Of a stretch of DNA of 64,000 bases, positions 1 to 8,469 are shown in pieces (within the stretch, counting starts at the first letter, position 1; every line of letters begins with the position of its first letter). The notes below the pieces were generated by a model. That model did not search any database, was not told the origin of the DNA, and saw only the letters and a list, made by a program, of their open reading frames with translations. A program made the translations under genes and the position numbers. This stretch comes from Kitasatospora sp. NBC_01266 (lineage in GTDB: Bacteria > Actinomycetota > Actinomycetes > Streptomycetales > Streptomycetaceae), in assembly GCF_036242395.1 (NCBI RefSeq), contig NZ_CP108458.1, positions 682,001-746,000 on the forward strand, in the 5' to 3' direction.

Positions 1-1588
1 CGGTCGGGCACCACGGCCGGTCCCGGTAGGGACGCTCGACCAGGCAGAGCCGGGCGCCGGCGTCGGTGAGCAGGTCGCTCAGGCGCGGGTCGGGGTGCTG
101 GGAGTCCAGCGGCAGGTAGCCGGCGCCGGCCCGCAGGATGCCCCAGAGTCCGGCGACGGCGGCCGGCGAGCGGTCGGCGAGCAGCCCCACGACCTCGCCG
201 CGGCGCACCCCGCGGGCGCGCAGCGCGTCGGCCACCGCGTCGGCGCGGCGGCTCAGTTCGGCGTAGCTGACGGTGCCTTCGGGGCCGCTGAGGGCGACCC
301 GGGAGGGGGTCAGTTCGACCTGGCGGCGGAACAGTTCCAGCACGGACGGCGCGGTGGAACCGGCCCGCTCGGTGCGGTTGCCCGCCCAGTCGCGACGGCC
401 GGCCGGCGACAGGGCCTCCTCGATCAGGTCGAGCAGCGCTTCGGCGCGCTCGGCGACGCCGGGGCCGCTGCGCCAGGCGACGGTGATCTCGGTGCGTCCG
501 GCGCTCTCCACCAGGTCGACCTCGGGCGGGGAGAGGGCGGCGGGGGTGCCGAGGCTGTAGAGCGCGGTGGCCTCGAAACCGTCGGTGCAGAACTCCGCCA
601 GGTCGACGGTGCCCAGGTGGGAGAGGAAGGCGGTGGCGGCGTAGCGGTCCTGCTTGGCGGCCTTGGTGTCGGCGGACCGGGCCATCAGGCGCAGCGCGGG
701 CAGCGGGAGCTTCAGCAGCGCGGGGTCGGTGCGCGCGGCGAGCTCCTGGCGCTCGCTGAGCGCGGTGAGCAGGCGGTGGTGCACCTCCTCCCAGCCGTCG
801 CCCTGCTGGACGTCGAGCAGCACGCTGGTGGCGAGGTTGGCGGTCGAACTGATCTCCGGGGCGTGCCGGCGCAGGTCCACGGGGACGGCGAAGCGGCCGG
901 TGCCCGCACCGTAGGCCTCGGCGAGCAGGGTGGCGACCTTGGCGACGGCGGCCGGGTGGGTGCCGTCGACGGTGCGGCGGCGCCAGACCACGCCGCGCGG
1001 CCTGGCGGCGGCCGGGCCCAGCGGCGAGGGCCACCGGGCCTCGGGCTCGGCGGCGATGTCGGGCAGGCCGTCCGGGAGTTCCCGTGCCAGGCCGTCCATC
1101 AGCTGGAGGTCGTTGAGTTCGCAGCGGGCGCCGAGCAGGGTGTCCCCGCGCAGCGCGCGGAAGACCTCCGCTGCCCACAGCAGGGTGCCGCGCCCGTCCA
1201 TGACGCCGTGGAAGGCGCGGAAGACCACGGTGGACGGTGCGCCGTCCACCAGCAGGACCTCGCAGCTCGCGCCGCGCTCGCCGGTCAGCGGGGTGCGCAG
1301 CAGCGGGGAGTCCAGGGTGTCGCGGTCGAAGTCGGCGCCGGGTATCAGCCGGACGGCCGGTACCTGTCCGCTGTCGGTCCACCGGCGGCCGCGGCGCACC
1401 AGCCGGGCGCCGGGGCAGCTCTCGGAGGCGACCGCCACGGCAGCCGTCAGCAGGTCCTCGTTGATCCGGCCCGCGCCCTCGACGGCGAGCTGGATCACCG
1501 GCACCGCACCCTTGGGAGAGGCCAGCAGCCACCAGTCCACGGGGGCGATCGGTCTGCCGTACAAGTCCTGACCGGGTGCTGACTGCAT
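1..1588 (-). CDS. NRPS-like protein, condensation-type domain followed by adenylation domain (partial, 3' end beyond left edge)
   Basis: The reading frame is open on the minus strand from an ATG at 1588, preceded by GGGAGAGATCC, to the window edge (529 residues seen). Residues about 10-400 look like a condensation/acyltransferase fold: near residue 126 the active-site motif reads FHGVMDG, so the second His, Asp and Gly of HHxxxDG are kept but the first His is Phe. From about residue 410 an adenylation domain starts, with TPSRVAL, SYAELSRRAD and AGAGYLPLD motifs typical of its N-terminal lobe. Known of the family: C-A modules activate an amino acid or aryl acid and acylate it. The substrate pocket, carrier protein and downstream modules lie outside the window. 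The condensation part is shorter than the usual 450 residues and could be closer to PapA/WES-type acyltransferases. Confidence 0.85.
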   Translation of the reverse strand, partial: MQSAPGQDLYGRPIAPVDWWLLASPKGAVPVIQLAVEGAGRINEDLLTAAVAVASESCPGARLVRRGRRWTDSGQVPAVRLIPGADFDRDTLDSPLLRTPLTGERGASCEVLLVDGAPSTVVFRAFHGVMDGRGTLLWAAEVFRALRGDTLLGARCELNDLQLMDGLARELPDGLPDIAAEPEARWPSPLGPAAARPRGVVWRRRTVDGTHPAAVAKVATLLAEAYGAGTGRFAVPVDLRRHAPEISSTANLATSVLLDVQQGDGWEEVHHRLLTALSERQELAARTDPALLKLPLPALRLMARSADTKAAKQDRYAATAFLSHLGTVDLAEFCTDGFEATALYSLGTPAALSPPEVDLVESAGRTEITVAWRSGPGVAERAEALLDLIEEALSPAGRRDWAGNRTERAGSTAPSVLELFRRQVELTPSRVALSGPEGTVSYAELSRRADAVADALRARGVRRGEVVGLLADRSPAAVAGLWGILRAGAGYLPLDSQHPDPRLSDLLTDAGARLCLVERPYRDRPWCPT

Positions 1589-1800
1589 GGATCTCTCCCT
1601 CGTAGACGGTCGACCGCCGGTGACTGCCCGACTGCCGGTCGGAAGGAATCTAGGCAGCGGCCAAACGTGGGGATAACCCCGACTCGCACCCCTGCCCACC
1701 CCAGAAGGCACCATGGGGTGGCGTGCGGGGTTGCGGCCCCGGGCCCGCGGGCCGGCCGCGATCCGGGCCCGGCACCGGGCCGGGCGGGGCACCCGGGAGG

Positions 1801-2064
1801 TCAGCTGTGGTTGACGATGACCGAGATGCCCCAGCCGATCGCGGCGAGCACCACGGCGAAGCAGAGCCCGGCCAGCGCGTAGCCGACCGGTCCGGCGGTG
1901 GACCGCCCGGCAGCGCCCTGGCCGTCCCGGCCGGCCTGGTCGGCCGCGACGGGCGGGCTGAGCAGCCGCAGCCCGATCGCGAAGAGCGCGGGCAGGCCGG
2001 CGCCGGCGAGCAGGCCTACCACGACGATCTTCCACAGCGCGTTCAGGTTGATCCACGAGTTCAC
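1801..2064 (-). CDS. Small membrane protein coupled to Pit transporter
   Basis: An 87-residue protein starting at a GTG whose bases overlap the TGA of the upstream phosphate transporter gene (GTGA overlap), so translation is probably coupled. It has two hydrophobic helices, about residues 11-36 and 62-83, separated by a polar linker rich in Gly, Ala and Gln. I do not recognise a named family. The position directly behind pit suggests an accessory or small subunit of the phosphate permease, which is inference only. Confidence 0.7.
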   Translation of the reverse strand: MNSWINLNALWKIVVVGLLAGAGLPALFAIGLRLLSPPVAADQAGRDGQGAAGRSTAGPVGYALAGLCFAVVLAAIGWGISVIVNHS

Positions 2065-3215
2065 GAGCTCACCTGCTCGGCGTCCGGTGTCGGGGCGACC
2101 GATCCGGTCCAGGCGGCGTTGACGTTCTCCGGTGTCACCGCCGGGTGGCGGGAGGCGACGAAGAAGGCGATCGAGGCCAGCACCAGCACGATGAAGATCA
2201 CCACCACCCCGGTGGTCCCGCCGATCCCGTGGGCGGCCCAGTAGGCCAGCGCGCCGACCAGGGCGGCGGCCGGCAGGGTGAGCAGCCAGGCCGCCACCAT
2301 CCGGCGGGCGATGTGCCAGCGCACCACGCCGCCCTTCTTGCCCACCCCCGCGCCCAGGATCGACCCGGTGGCCACGTGGGTGGTGGAGAGCGAGTAGCCG
2401 AAGTCGGTGGAGGAGAGGATCACCGCGGCCGAGGCCGACTCGCTGGCCATCCCCTGCGGCGACTCGATCTCCACCAGCCCCTTGCCCAGCGCCCGGATGA
2501 CCCGCCAGCCGCCGATGTAGGTACCCAGGGCGATCGCCACCGCGCAGGAGGCGATCACCCAGGTCGGCGACTTCGCCCCGGTGTGCAGGGTCCCGTTGGC
2601 GATCAGGGCCAGCGTGATGACGCCCATGGTCTTCTGCGCGTCGTTGGTGCCGTGGGCCAGCGAGACCATGGAGGCCGAGCCGACCTGGCCGAGCCGGAAG
2701 CCGTGCCCGCGCGGGCGTTCGGGTACGTCGCGGGTGAGGCGGTAGACCAGGTAGGTGCTCAGCGCGGCGACCGCGCCGGCGATGAACGGCGACAGCGCGG
2801 CGGGCACGATCACCTTGGAGACCAGGCCCTGCCACTTGACGGCGGAGGACCCGGCCGCCGCCATCGTCGCGCCCACCACACCGCCGATCAGCGCGTGCGA
2901 GGAACTCGAGGGGATCCCGAGGAACCAGGTCGCCAGGTTCCACAGGATGCTGCCGGTCAGTCCGGCGAAGACCACGGTCAGGGTCACGTCGTGACTGTTG
3001 ACCAGGCCGCTGGCGATGGTCGCCGCGACGGCGGTCGACAGGAACGCCCCGGCCAGGTTGAGCACCGCCGAGACGCCGACCGCGACGCGCGGGGGCAGTG
3101 CGCCGGTGACGATCGAGGTCGCCATGGCATTGCCGGTGTCATGGAATCCGTTGGTGAAATCGAAGCCCAGCGCGGTGACTACCACCAGCGCCAGGACCGC
3201 ATCGTTGCCGGTCAC
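2061..3215 (-). CDS. pit: Inorganic phosphate transporter, Pit family
   Basis: 384 residues from a GTG at 3215. The Pit family carries metal-phosphate into the cell with protons or sodium. The two duplicated signatures are visible: FTNGFHDTGNAMA near the N-terminus and AHGTNDAQKTMG in the middle, each followed by hydrophobic segments, giving roughly ten membrane helices. Longer upstream extensions are possible in frame but are Arg/Pro-rich and lack membrane character, so the start just before TGNDAVLALVVV was chosen. Many actinobacterial pit genes have a PhoU-like DUF47 gene beside them; here none is seen, and only a small membrane protein follows. Its stop overlaps that gene. Confidence 0.9.
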   Translation of the reverse strand: MTGNDAVLALVVVTALGFDFTNGFHDTGNAMATSIVTGALPPRVAVGVSAVLNLAGAFLSTAVAATIASGLVNSHDVTLTVVFAGLTGSILWNLATWFLGIPSSSSHALIGGVVGATMAAAGSSAVKWQGLVSKVIVPAALSPFIAGAVAALSTYLVYRLTRDVPERPRGHGFRLGQVGSASMVSLAHGTNDAQKTMGVITLALIANGTLHTGAKSPTWVIASCAVAIALGTYIGGWRVIRALGKGLVEIESPQGMASESASAAVILSSTDFGYSLSTTHVATGSILGAGVGKKGGVVRWHIARRMVAAWLLTLPAAALVGALAYWAAHGIGGTTGVVVIFIVLVLASIAFFVASRHPAVTPENVNAAWTGSVAPTPDAEQVSS

Positions 3216-3292
3216 ACGGTTGAACCTAGCCGGTCGGGCCGGTGCCGCGCGGCTGCCGCGCCCCGGCGCGTCGGGGCGCGGCAGCCGAGGGT

Positions 3293-4312
3293 TCACCGTC
3301 CGATGATCCGCCGCAGCCAGCGGGTACGGGCGTCGCGGGCGTCCTGGCTGAGCACCGCCCGCGGGGCGAGTGTGTCGAAGCCGTGGAACGCGCCGGGCCA
3401 GACGTGCAGTTCGGCCTCGCCACCGGCCTGCCAGATCGCGTTGGCGTAGGCCACGGCCTCGTCCCTGAGGGTCTCGGCCGACCCGACCTCGAGGTAGGCC
3501 GGCGGCAGCCCGGAGAGATCCGTGGCGCGAGCGGGGGCCGCGTAGGGCGGCAGGTCGGCGGCGCCGTACCGGTCGCCCAGCGCTGCCTGCCACGCGGTCG
3601 TGTTGGAGGTCCGGTCCCAGGTGTCACGACCGGCCAACTGGTGGCTGGAGAAGGTGTCGTTGCGGTCGTCGAGCATCGGGCTCAGCAGCAGTTGACCGAT
3701 CGGGACCGGCCCGCCGCGGTCGCGGGTGAGCAGCGCGAGTGCCGCGGCGAGTCCACCGCCGGCGCTCTTCCCCGCGAGGATGACGCGGTCCGCGTCCAGG
3801 CCCAGGGCGGCCGCGTGGTCGGCCGCCCAGACGAGTCCGGCGTAGCAGTCCTCCACGGGTCCGGGATACCGCGCCTGCGGCGCCAGTCGGTACTCGACCG
3901 AGATGACGGCCAAGCGCAGCGGGAGAGCCCATTCGCGCAGCACCCGCGGCAGTACCGACCACGCATTGCCCATGATCATTCCGCCGCCGTGCAGGTAGTA
4001 GAGCAGCGGCAGTGGTCCGTTGACCCCGGCGGGCCGTGCGCTGACGAGCGTGACCTCGCTCCCGTCCTCAACTCCCGGCGCGCACAGCTCCGTCACCTCG
4101 AACCGGCCGTCGGCCCGCAGCTCCTGAACCGTCGGCCTGGGCCGGGCCGCGGCATCCCGCTGCTGCCTGGCCGCCAGACCCTCCGGGGTGACCGGCTCCC
4201 TCGCCCCCTCTCCCACGGCTGCCAGCGCGGCCCGCAGCTCCTGGTCGAACTCCGGCGCGCGCCACGCCATCGAGGCATGGCCGTGCTCCAACGGCAGTCC
4301 ACCGACGCCCAC
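3293..4312 (-). CDS. Alpha/beta hydrolase, hormone-sensitive-lipase (family IV) esterase
   Basis: 339 residues from a GTG at 4312 that has a strong GGGGGAGG ribosome binding site six bases upstream; an ATG at 4270 is an alternative. The oxyanion motif HGGG is at residues about 108-111, and the nucleophile elbow GKSAGG puts Ser near 183 (the usual form is GDSAGG, here Lys replaces Asp). RLAPQARYPGPVEDC is the typical family IV block. The acid is probably in SAETLRDEA and the His in HGFD near the C-terminus. Known of the family: hydrolysis of short acyl esters, cytoplasmic. No signal peptide is seen. Transcribed away from the S53 protease gene and toward pit, with an 80-base gap to pit. Confidence 0.87.
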   Translation of the reverse strand: MGVGGLPLEHGHASMAWRAPEFDQELRAALAAVGEGAREPVTPEGLAARQQRDAAARPRPTVQELRADGRFEVTELCAPGVEDGSEVTLVSARPAGVNGPLPLLYYLHGGGMIMGNAWSVLPRVLREWALPLRLAVISVEYRLAPQARYPGPVEDCYAGLVWAADHAAALGLDADRVILAGKSAGGGLAAALALLTRDRGGPVPIGQLLLSPMLDDRNDTFSSHQLAGRDTWDRTSNTTAWQAALGDRYGAADLPPYAAPARATDLSGLPPAYLEVGSAETLRDEAVAYANAIWQAGGEAELHVWPGAFHGFDTLAPRAVLSQDARDARTRWLRRIIGR

Positions 4313-4561
4313 GAGGACCTCCCCCTCGGTCGAGGGATGCCCGGCGGCACCCCGACCAGGACAGCCTGCCAGCCCGACCGCGCCGCCGGGTAAGGCCTGC
4401 GAGTTGTTCCGGCCGAGCGACCTGCCCGGACGCCCGAAGGCCGGGCCCGAACCGATCACGCGCGCCCACGCGCTTCCAGCGAACGTTCAGGTGATTGCCA
4501 CACTGTTTTGAGCTCCGCTCTCCTGTCGGCGTGTCCGTGTCAGCCCCTACTCTCGCGTAAT

Positions 4562-4579
4562 CACCACAGAGAAGTGGTG
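4562..4579. promoter_or_regulatory. Inverted repeat CACCAC-N6-GTGGTG in the esterase/protease intergenic region
   Basis: Six-base perfect arms (4562-4567 and 4574-4579) around AGAGAA. It lies in a 409-base divergent intergenic region (4313-4721) that holds no gene. It could be an operator for either flanking gene. Chance occurrence cannot be excluded. Confidence 0.3.
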
Positions 4580-4654
4580 TCACCAAGCGGGTGCCCGAAC
4601 CGAGGCATGCCCGCCAACGGTCAGTGCGCACACCGCAGTTCCTGTTCCGGAATG

Positions 4655-4689
4655 GCACCCGTATCTGACGATCCGTCATCTCCGGGTGC
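4655..4689. promoter_or_regulatory. Nested palindrome upstream of the S53 protease
   Basis: Outer arms GCACCCG (4655-4661) and CGGGTGC (4683-4689) enclose inner arms TGACG (4666-4670) and CGTCA (4674-4678), with four unpaired bases on each side and ATC in the centre, so the whole 35 bases are symmetric. It ends 32 bases before the start codon at 4722. It could be an operator or a 5' leader stem-loop. Confidence 0.5.
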
Positions 4690-4721
4690 TCCCCCCTTCG
4701 TTCCCTCAGGGAGAGTGTGGC

Positions 4722-7013
4722 TTGAGTACCTCGATATCGGCGCGCCGGATGCGTGCGCTCAGCAGGACGGTGGCGGCGACCGCTGCCGCTGCCACCGTCG
4801 CCGTCTTCGGCCTCGCGGCCGTCGGACCGGCGCAGGCCGCCACCACGAGCAGTGCGGTCTCGGTCCACCAGCAGTGCCCACAGGCACCGGTGGGCTACGC
4901 AAGCTGCATGGCACTCAAGCGAACTGACGTCAAGCCGGAGCTGGCGCACGCGAACGACGCTCCGCTGGCGACTGTGTCGGGCTACGGCCCGAGCCAGCTG
5001 CAGTCCGCCTACAACCTGGCCTCCGCGGCGGCCTCCAACGGTGGCGGCGAGACCGTCGCGCTCATCGACGCGTACGACTACCCCAGCGCGCAGAGCGACC
5101 TGAGCACCTACCGCAGCCAGTTCGGCCTGTCGGCCTGTGCCAGCGGCTGCTTCACCAAGCTGAACGAGAGCGGGCAGACCAGCCCGCTGCCGTCTCCCGC
5201 GCCCTCCAGCGACGACTGGACCGGTGAGGAGGCGCTCGACATCGACATGGTCTCCGCGATCTGCCCCAACTGCCACATCATGCTGGTCGAGGCGAACTCG
5301 GACAGCAACGACGACCTGGGCCAGGCCGTCAACGCGGCCGTCAACGCCGGGGCGAAGTTCGTCTCGAACAGCTACGGCGGCAGCGAGGCCTCGACCGACA
5401 CCACGTACGACAGCGAGTACTACAACCACCCCGGTGTCGCGGTCACCGTCTCCTCGGGTGACGAGGGCTACGAGACCGAGTACCCCGCCTCCTCGCAGTA
5501 CGTGACCGCCGTCGGCGGCACCTCGCTCTCCACCGCGTCCAACACCCGCGGCTGGACCGAGTCGGTGTGGTCGACCTCCTCCACCGAGGGCGCTGGCTCG
5601 GGCTGCTCCGCCTACGACGCCAAGCCCAGCTGGCAGACCGACACCGGCTGCTCCAAGCGCACCGTCTCCGACGTCTCCGCGGTCGCCGACCCGGCCACCG
5701 GCGTGGCCGTGTACGACACCTACAACAGCAACGGCGGCTGGAACGTGTACGGCGGCACCTCCGTCGCCTCGCCGCTGATCGCCGCGGTCTACGCGCTGGC
5801 GGGCAACCCGGGCAGCGGCGACTACCCGGCCAAGTACCCCTACCAGCACACCTCGGCCCTCAACGACGTCACCAGCGGCTCGACCGCGACCTGCACGCCG
5901 TCCTACCTGTGCACGGCCGGGACCGGCTACGACGGCCCGACCGGCTGGGGCACCCCGAACGGCCTCACCGCCTTCCAGAGCGGCACCACCACCGGCAACA
6001 CGGTCACGGTGACCAACCCGGGCAACCAGAGCGGCACGGCGGGCACCGCCGTCTCGCTGCAGCTGAGCGGCACCGACTCGGGCGGCGCCGCCCTGACCTA
6101 CAGCGCCACCGGTCTGCCGGCCGGCCTGTCGATCTCCTCCTCCGGCCTGATCTCCGGCACCCCGACCACCGCCGGCACCTCCAGCGTGACGGTGAAGGCC
6201 ACTGACTCCACCGGCGCCTCCGGCTCGGCCTCGTTCAGCTGGACGGTCAGCTCGCAGGGCACCGAGACCGTCTCGGTGACCAACCCGGGCAGCCAGACCG
6301 CCACCGTGGGCACCGCCGTCTCGCTGCAGCTGAGCGCCACCGACTCGGCGGGCAAGTCGCTGACCTACAGCGCCACGGGTCTGCCGGCCGGCCTGTCGAT
6401 CTCCTCCTCCGGCCTGATCTCCGGCACCCCGACCACCGCCGGCAGCTCCAGCGCGACGGTCACCGCCGGCTCCGGCACCGCCTCCGGCAGCGCCTCCTTC
6501 AGCTGGACCGTCAACCCGGCCAGCACCGGCTGCCCGACCCCCGGCCAGCTGCTCGGCAACCCGGGCTTCGAGAACGGGACTTCGGCGGCCCCCTGGACCG
6601 CGACGGCCGGCGTGATCAACAACGACACCACGGACGAGCCCGCCCACTCCGGTAGCTGGGACGCCTGGCTCGACGGCTACGGCACCACCCACACCGACAC
6701 GCTCGCCCAGAGTGTCGCGGTCCCGGCCGGGTGCAGCGCCAACTTCTCCTTCTGGCTGCACATCGACACCGCCGAGACCACCAAGACCACGGCGTACGAC
6801 ACGCTCAAGGTCCAGGTCCTGAGCAGCACCGGCAGCGTGCTGGGCACGCTGGCGACCTACTCCAACCTGAACGCCGCCAGCGGCTACCAGCAGCACTCGT
6901 TCAACCTGTCCAGCTACGCCGGGCAGACGGTGACCCTGAAGTTCACCGGCAGCGAGGACTCCTCCCTGCAGACGAGCTTCGTGGTCGACGACACCGCGCT
7001 GAACGCCTCCTGA
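4722..7013 (+). CDS. Secreted S53 (sedolisin-type) serine-carboxyl peptidase with two Ig-like repeats and a C-terminal jelly-roll-like domain
   Basis: 763 residues from a TTG at 4722 behind AGGGAGAG; an ATG at 4749 is an alternative start. A signal peptide of about 39 residues ends in GPAQA. The sedolisin catalytic set is visible: Glu about 169 and Asp about 173 in [10 protein letters not shown], oxyanion Asp about 247 in SSGDEGY, and Ser about 347 in GGTSVASP. The calcium-site signature NDVTSGS followed by [15 protein letters not shown] is present. No long pro-domain is evident: only about 50 residues precede the catalytic core. Two 89-residue putative Ig (He_PIG-like) repeats follow, then a domain starting NPGFENG that resembles carbohydrate-binding or MAM-like jelly rolls. 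Probably extracellular, an acid-active endopeptidase by family. Confidence 0.9.
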   Translation: MSTSISARRMRALSRTVAATAAAATVAVFGLAAVGPAQAATTSSAVSVHQQCPQAPVGYASCMALKRTDVKPELAHANDAPLATVSGYGPSQLQSAYNLASAAASNGGGETVALIDAYDYPSAQSDLSTYRSQFGLSACASGCFTKLNESGQTSPLPSPAPSSDDWTGEEALDIDMVSAICPNCHIMLVEANSDSNDDLGQAVNAAVNAGAKFVSNSYGGSEASTDTTYDSEYYNHPGVAVTVSSGDEGYETEYPASSQYVTAVGGTSLSTASNTRGWTESVWSTSSTEGAGSGCSAYDAKPSWQTDTGCSKRTVSDVSAVADPATGVAVYDTYNSNGGWNVYGGTSVASPLIAAVYALAGNPGSGDYPAKYPYQHTSALNDVTSGSTATCTPSYLCTAGTGYDGPTGWGTPNGLTAFQSGTTTGNTVTVTNPGNQSGTAGTAVSLQLSGTDSGGAALTYSATGLPAGLSISSSGLISGTPTTAGTSSVTVKATDSTGASGSASFSWTVSSQGTETVSVTNPGSQTATVGTAVSLQLSATDSAGKSLTYSATGLPAGLSISSSGLISGTPTTAGSSSATVTAGSGTASGSASFSWTVNPASTGCPTPGQLLGNPGFENGTSAAPWTATAGVINNDTTDEPAHSGSWDAWLDGYGTTHTDTLAQSVAVPAGCSANFSFWLHIDTAETTKTTAYDTLKVQVLSSTGSVLGTLATYSNLNAASGYQQHSFNLSSYAGQTVTLKFTGSEDSSLQTSFVVDDTALNAS
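6009..6515 (+). repeat. Tandem 267-base coding repeats (Ig-like domains of the S53 protease)
   Basis: Two copies in register, 6009-6275 and 6276 to about 6515, each encoding an Ig-like domain that begins VTNPG and contains [20 protein letters not shown]. The central stretch, from about 6093 and again from 6360, is almost identical at DNA level. This suggests recent duplication or gene conversion within the gene. Confidence 0.85.
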
Positions 7014-7030
7014 CCCACCCACACCGGGCG

Positions 7031-7046
7031 GCCCGTTCTGGCGGGC
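7031..7046. terminator. Short hairpin between convergent genes
   Basis: GCCCG (7031-7035), loop TTCTGG, CGGGC (7042-7046), in the 42-base gap between the protease stop and the convergent MFS stop. The stem is only five base pairs, so the call is weak. Confidence 0.3.
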
Positions 7047-7055
7047 TCGGCAGGC

Positions 7056-8300
7056 TCAGGTGAGGCTCACCGCCTGCTCCGCGGCGCTCCGGGGCGCCTT
7101 CTCGCGGCGCGGCAGCAGCAGCGGGGTGGCCAGCAGGAGGACGCCGGCGGCCGCGATCGCGGTGCGCGGACCGGTGACGGCGGCGAGCAGACCCCACCCG
7201 GCGGTCAGGGTCGCGATGGCGGCGCTGCTGCTGATCGACCACGCGGACAGGGTGCGGGCGACCCGGTCGGGGGCGGTGTGCTCCAGCCGGCAGGTGGCGA
7301 GCACCGGGTTGAAGACGCCGCAGCAGGTCACCAGTCCGAGCTGGACGGCGATGATCAGGACGATCCCGGGAACACCGGGTTGGACGAACGCCAGTCCGAG
7401 CGGCCAGACCGCGCGCAGCGCCCCGGCGGTGAGCAGCACCTTGTGCTGCCCGAACCGCGCGGCGAGCGGGCGCGCCAGGCGTGAGCCGACCAGGCCACCG
7501 ACGCACGGGAGCGCGAACGCGAGCCCGTACTGCCAGGGCGCGAACCCGAGGCGGCCCAGCAGCAGTACCGCGAGCAGTGGCTCCGAGGCCATGATCAGGC
7601 CGTTGACCACGATCGAGTTGAAGAACAGCGGGCGCAGCACGGGGTCGCTGAGGATGTGGCGCCATCCTTCGAGCAGGTCACCCGCACGCAGCCGCGGTGC
7701 ACCGCTCCGCGCGGGGCGCGGCTCCGTCCCGCCGATGGCGCGGATGCCCAGCGCCGAGAGCAGGTAGCTGACCGCATCGGCCAGCACGGTCACCACCGGC
7801 CCGAACACGCCGATCGCGGCCCCGCCGAGCGGCGGTCCGACCACGATCGCGGTCCAAGTCGTGGACTCGAAGCGGCCGTTCGCGACGAGCAGGTCCTCCG
7901 GCGGCACGAGCGCCTTCAGATAGGCACCGCTGGCCGCCTTGAACGCGATGTCGGCCGCGGCGGTGACGATGGCGACCAGGAGAAGCTGCGCGAAGCTGAG
8001 CCGGCCGAGCGCGAAGGCGGCCGGGACGCTCAGCAGCGCCGCGAACCGGATCAGGTCCATCGCCATCATGACCGGCCGCTTGCGGCGGAACTCCACCCAC
8101 GGACCGAGCGGCACCGCGACCACGGCTCCCACCGCCCGCCCCGCGGCGGCCAGCGCCGCCACCTGGGTCGGTCCGCAGTGCAGCACGAGAACCGCGATCA
8201 GCGGAAACGCGCCGAACCCGAACCCCGAGCCGTACGCGCTGACCGCATAGGCCGCCCACAACCACCCGACCCGCCGCCCCAGCGCCCGCCTGCCCGTCAT
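7056..8300 (-). CDS. Major facilitator superfamily transporter
   Basis: 414 residues with about twelve hydrophobic segments, the size of a 12-helix MFS exporter. The loop between helices 2 and 3 carries PWVEFRRKRPVMM, matching the degenerate GxxxDRxGRRP motif A of the enterobactin/macrolide-exporter-like branch, and a central hydrophilic loop near residues 190-215 is Arg/Pro-rich. The start could be ATG 8300 or the in-frame GTG at 8306, which lies closer to AGAGG. Divergent from a methyltransferase gene with inverted repeats between them. The substrate cannot be told from sequence. Confidence 0.85.
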   Translation of the reverse strand: MTGRRALGRRVGWLWAAYAVSAYGSGFGFGAFPLIAVLVLHCGPTQVAALAAAGRAVGAVVAVPLGPWVEFRRKRPVMMAMDLIRFAALLSVPAAFALGRLSFAQLLLVAIVTAAADIAFKAASGAYLKALVPPEDLLVANGRFESTTWTAIVVGPPLGGAAIGVFGPVVTVLADAVSYLLSALGIRAIGGTEPRPARSGAPRLRAGDLLEGWRHILSDPVLRPLFFNSIVVNGLIMASEPLLAVLLLGRLGFAPWQYGLAFALPCVGGLVGSRLARPLAARFGQHKVLLTAGALRAVWPLGLAFVQPGVPGIVLIIAVQLGLVTCCGVFNPVLATCRLEHTAPDRVARTLSAWSISSSAAIATLTAGWGLLAAVTGPRTAIAAAGVLLLATPLLLPRREKAPRSAAEQAVSLT

Positions 8301-8400
8301 ACCCACCGCACCTCTCGCCGACCTGAACAACCACCCGATGACCATCGGCATCAAAGCGAGTAGCAGCCGGCGAGATCAAACAACCGGTCCACCAGGACAC

Positions 8401-8417
8401 CACAACCATCGGTTGTG
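8401..8417. promoter_or_regulatory. Putative operator CACAACC-N3-GGTTGTG
   Basis: Perfect seven-base arms (8401-8407, 8411-8417) around ATC in the divergent region between the MFS gene and the methyltransferase. Two further ACAACC half-sites occur nearby at about 8327 and 8379. No regulator gene is adjacent, so the protein that binds it is unknown. Confidence 0.5.
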
Positions 8418-8452
8418 CGGGCACCTGGCCGACGTGACTCCCGACCGACCCG

Positions 8453-8464
8453 GACGATATCGTC
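8453..8464. promoter_or_regulatory. 12-base perfect palindrome GACGATATCGTC before the methyltransferase start
   Basis: Lies six bases upstream of the chosen GTG start at 8470, where a ribosome binding site would be expected but none is seen. It could be an operator or part of the promoter of a short-leader transcript. Confidence 0.4.
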
Positions 8465-8469
8465 GCCCA

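Noticed and set aside
95-1582. Long plus-strand open frame over the NRPS-like gene
   Set aside because: Gly/Ala/Gln-rich translation without known motifs; it is antisense to the minus-strand frame, which shows clear condensation and adenylation motifs.
6009-6515. Possible CRISPR-like or intergenic repeat
   Set aside because: Only two units, 267 bases long and in frame inside a coding sequence; they encode protein domains.
4068-7022. 984-codon minus-strand open frame across the S53 protease
   Set aside because: Low-complexity Gly/Val/Arg translation caused by GC-rich third codon positions opposite a gene with obvious sedolisin motifs.
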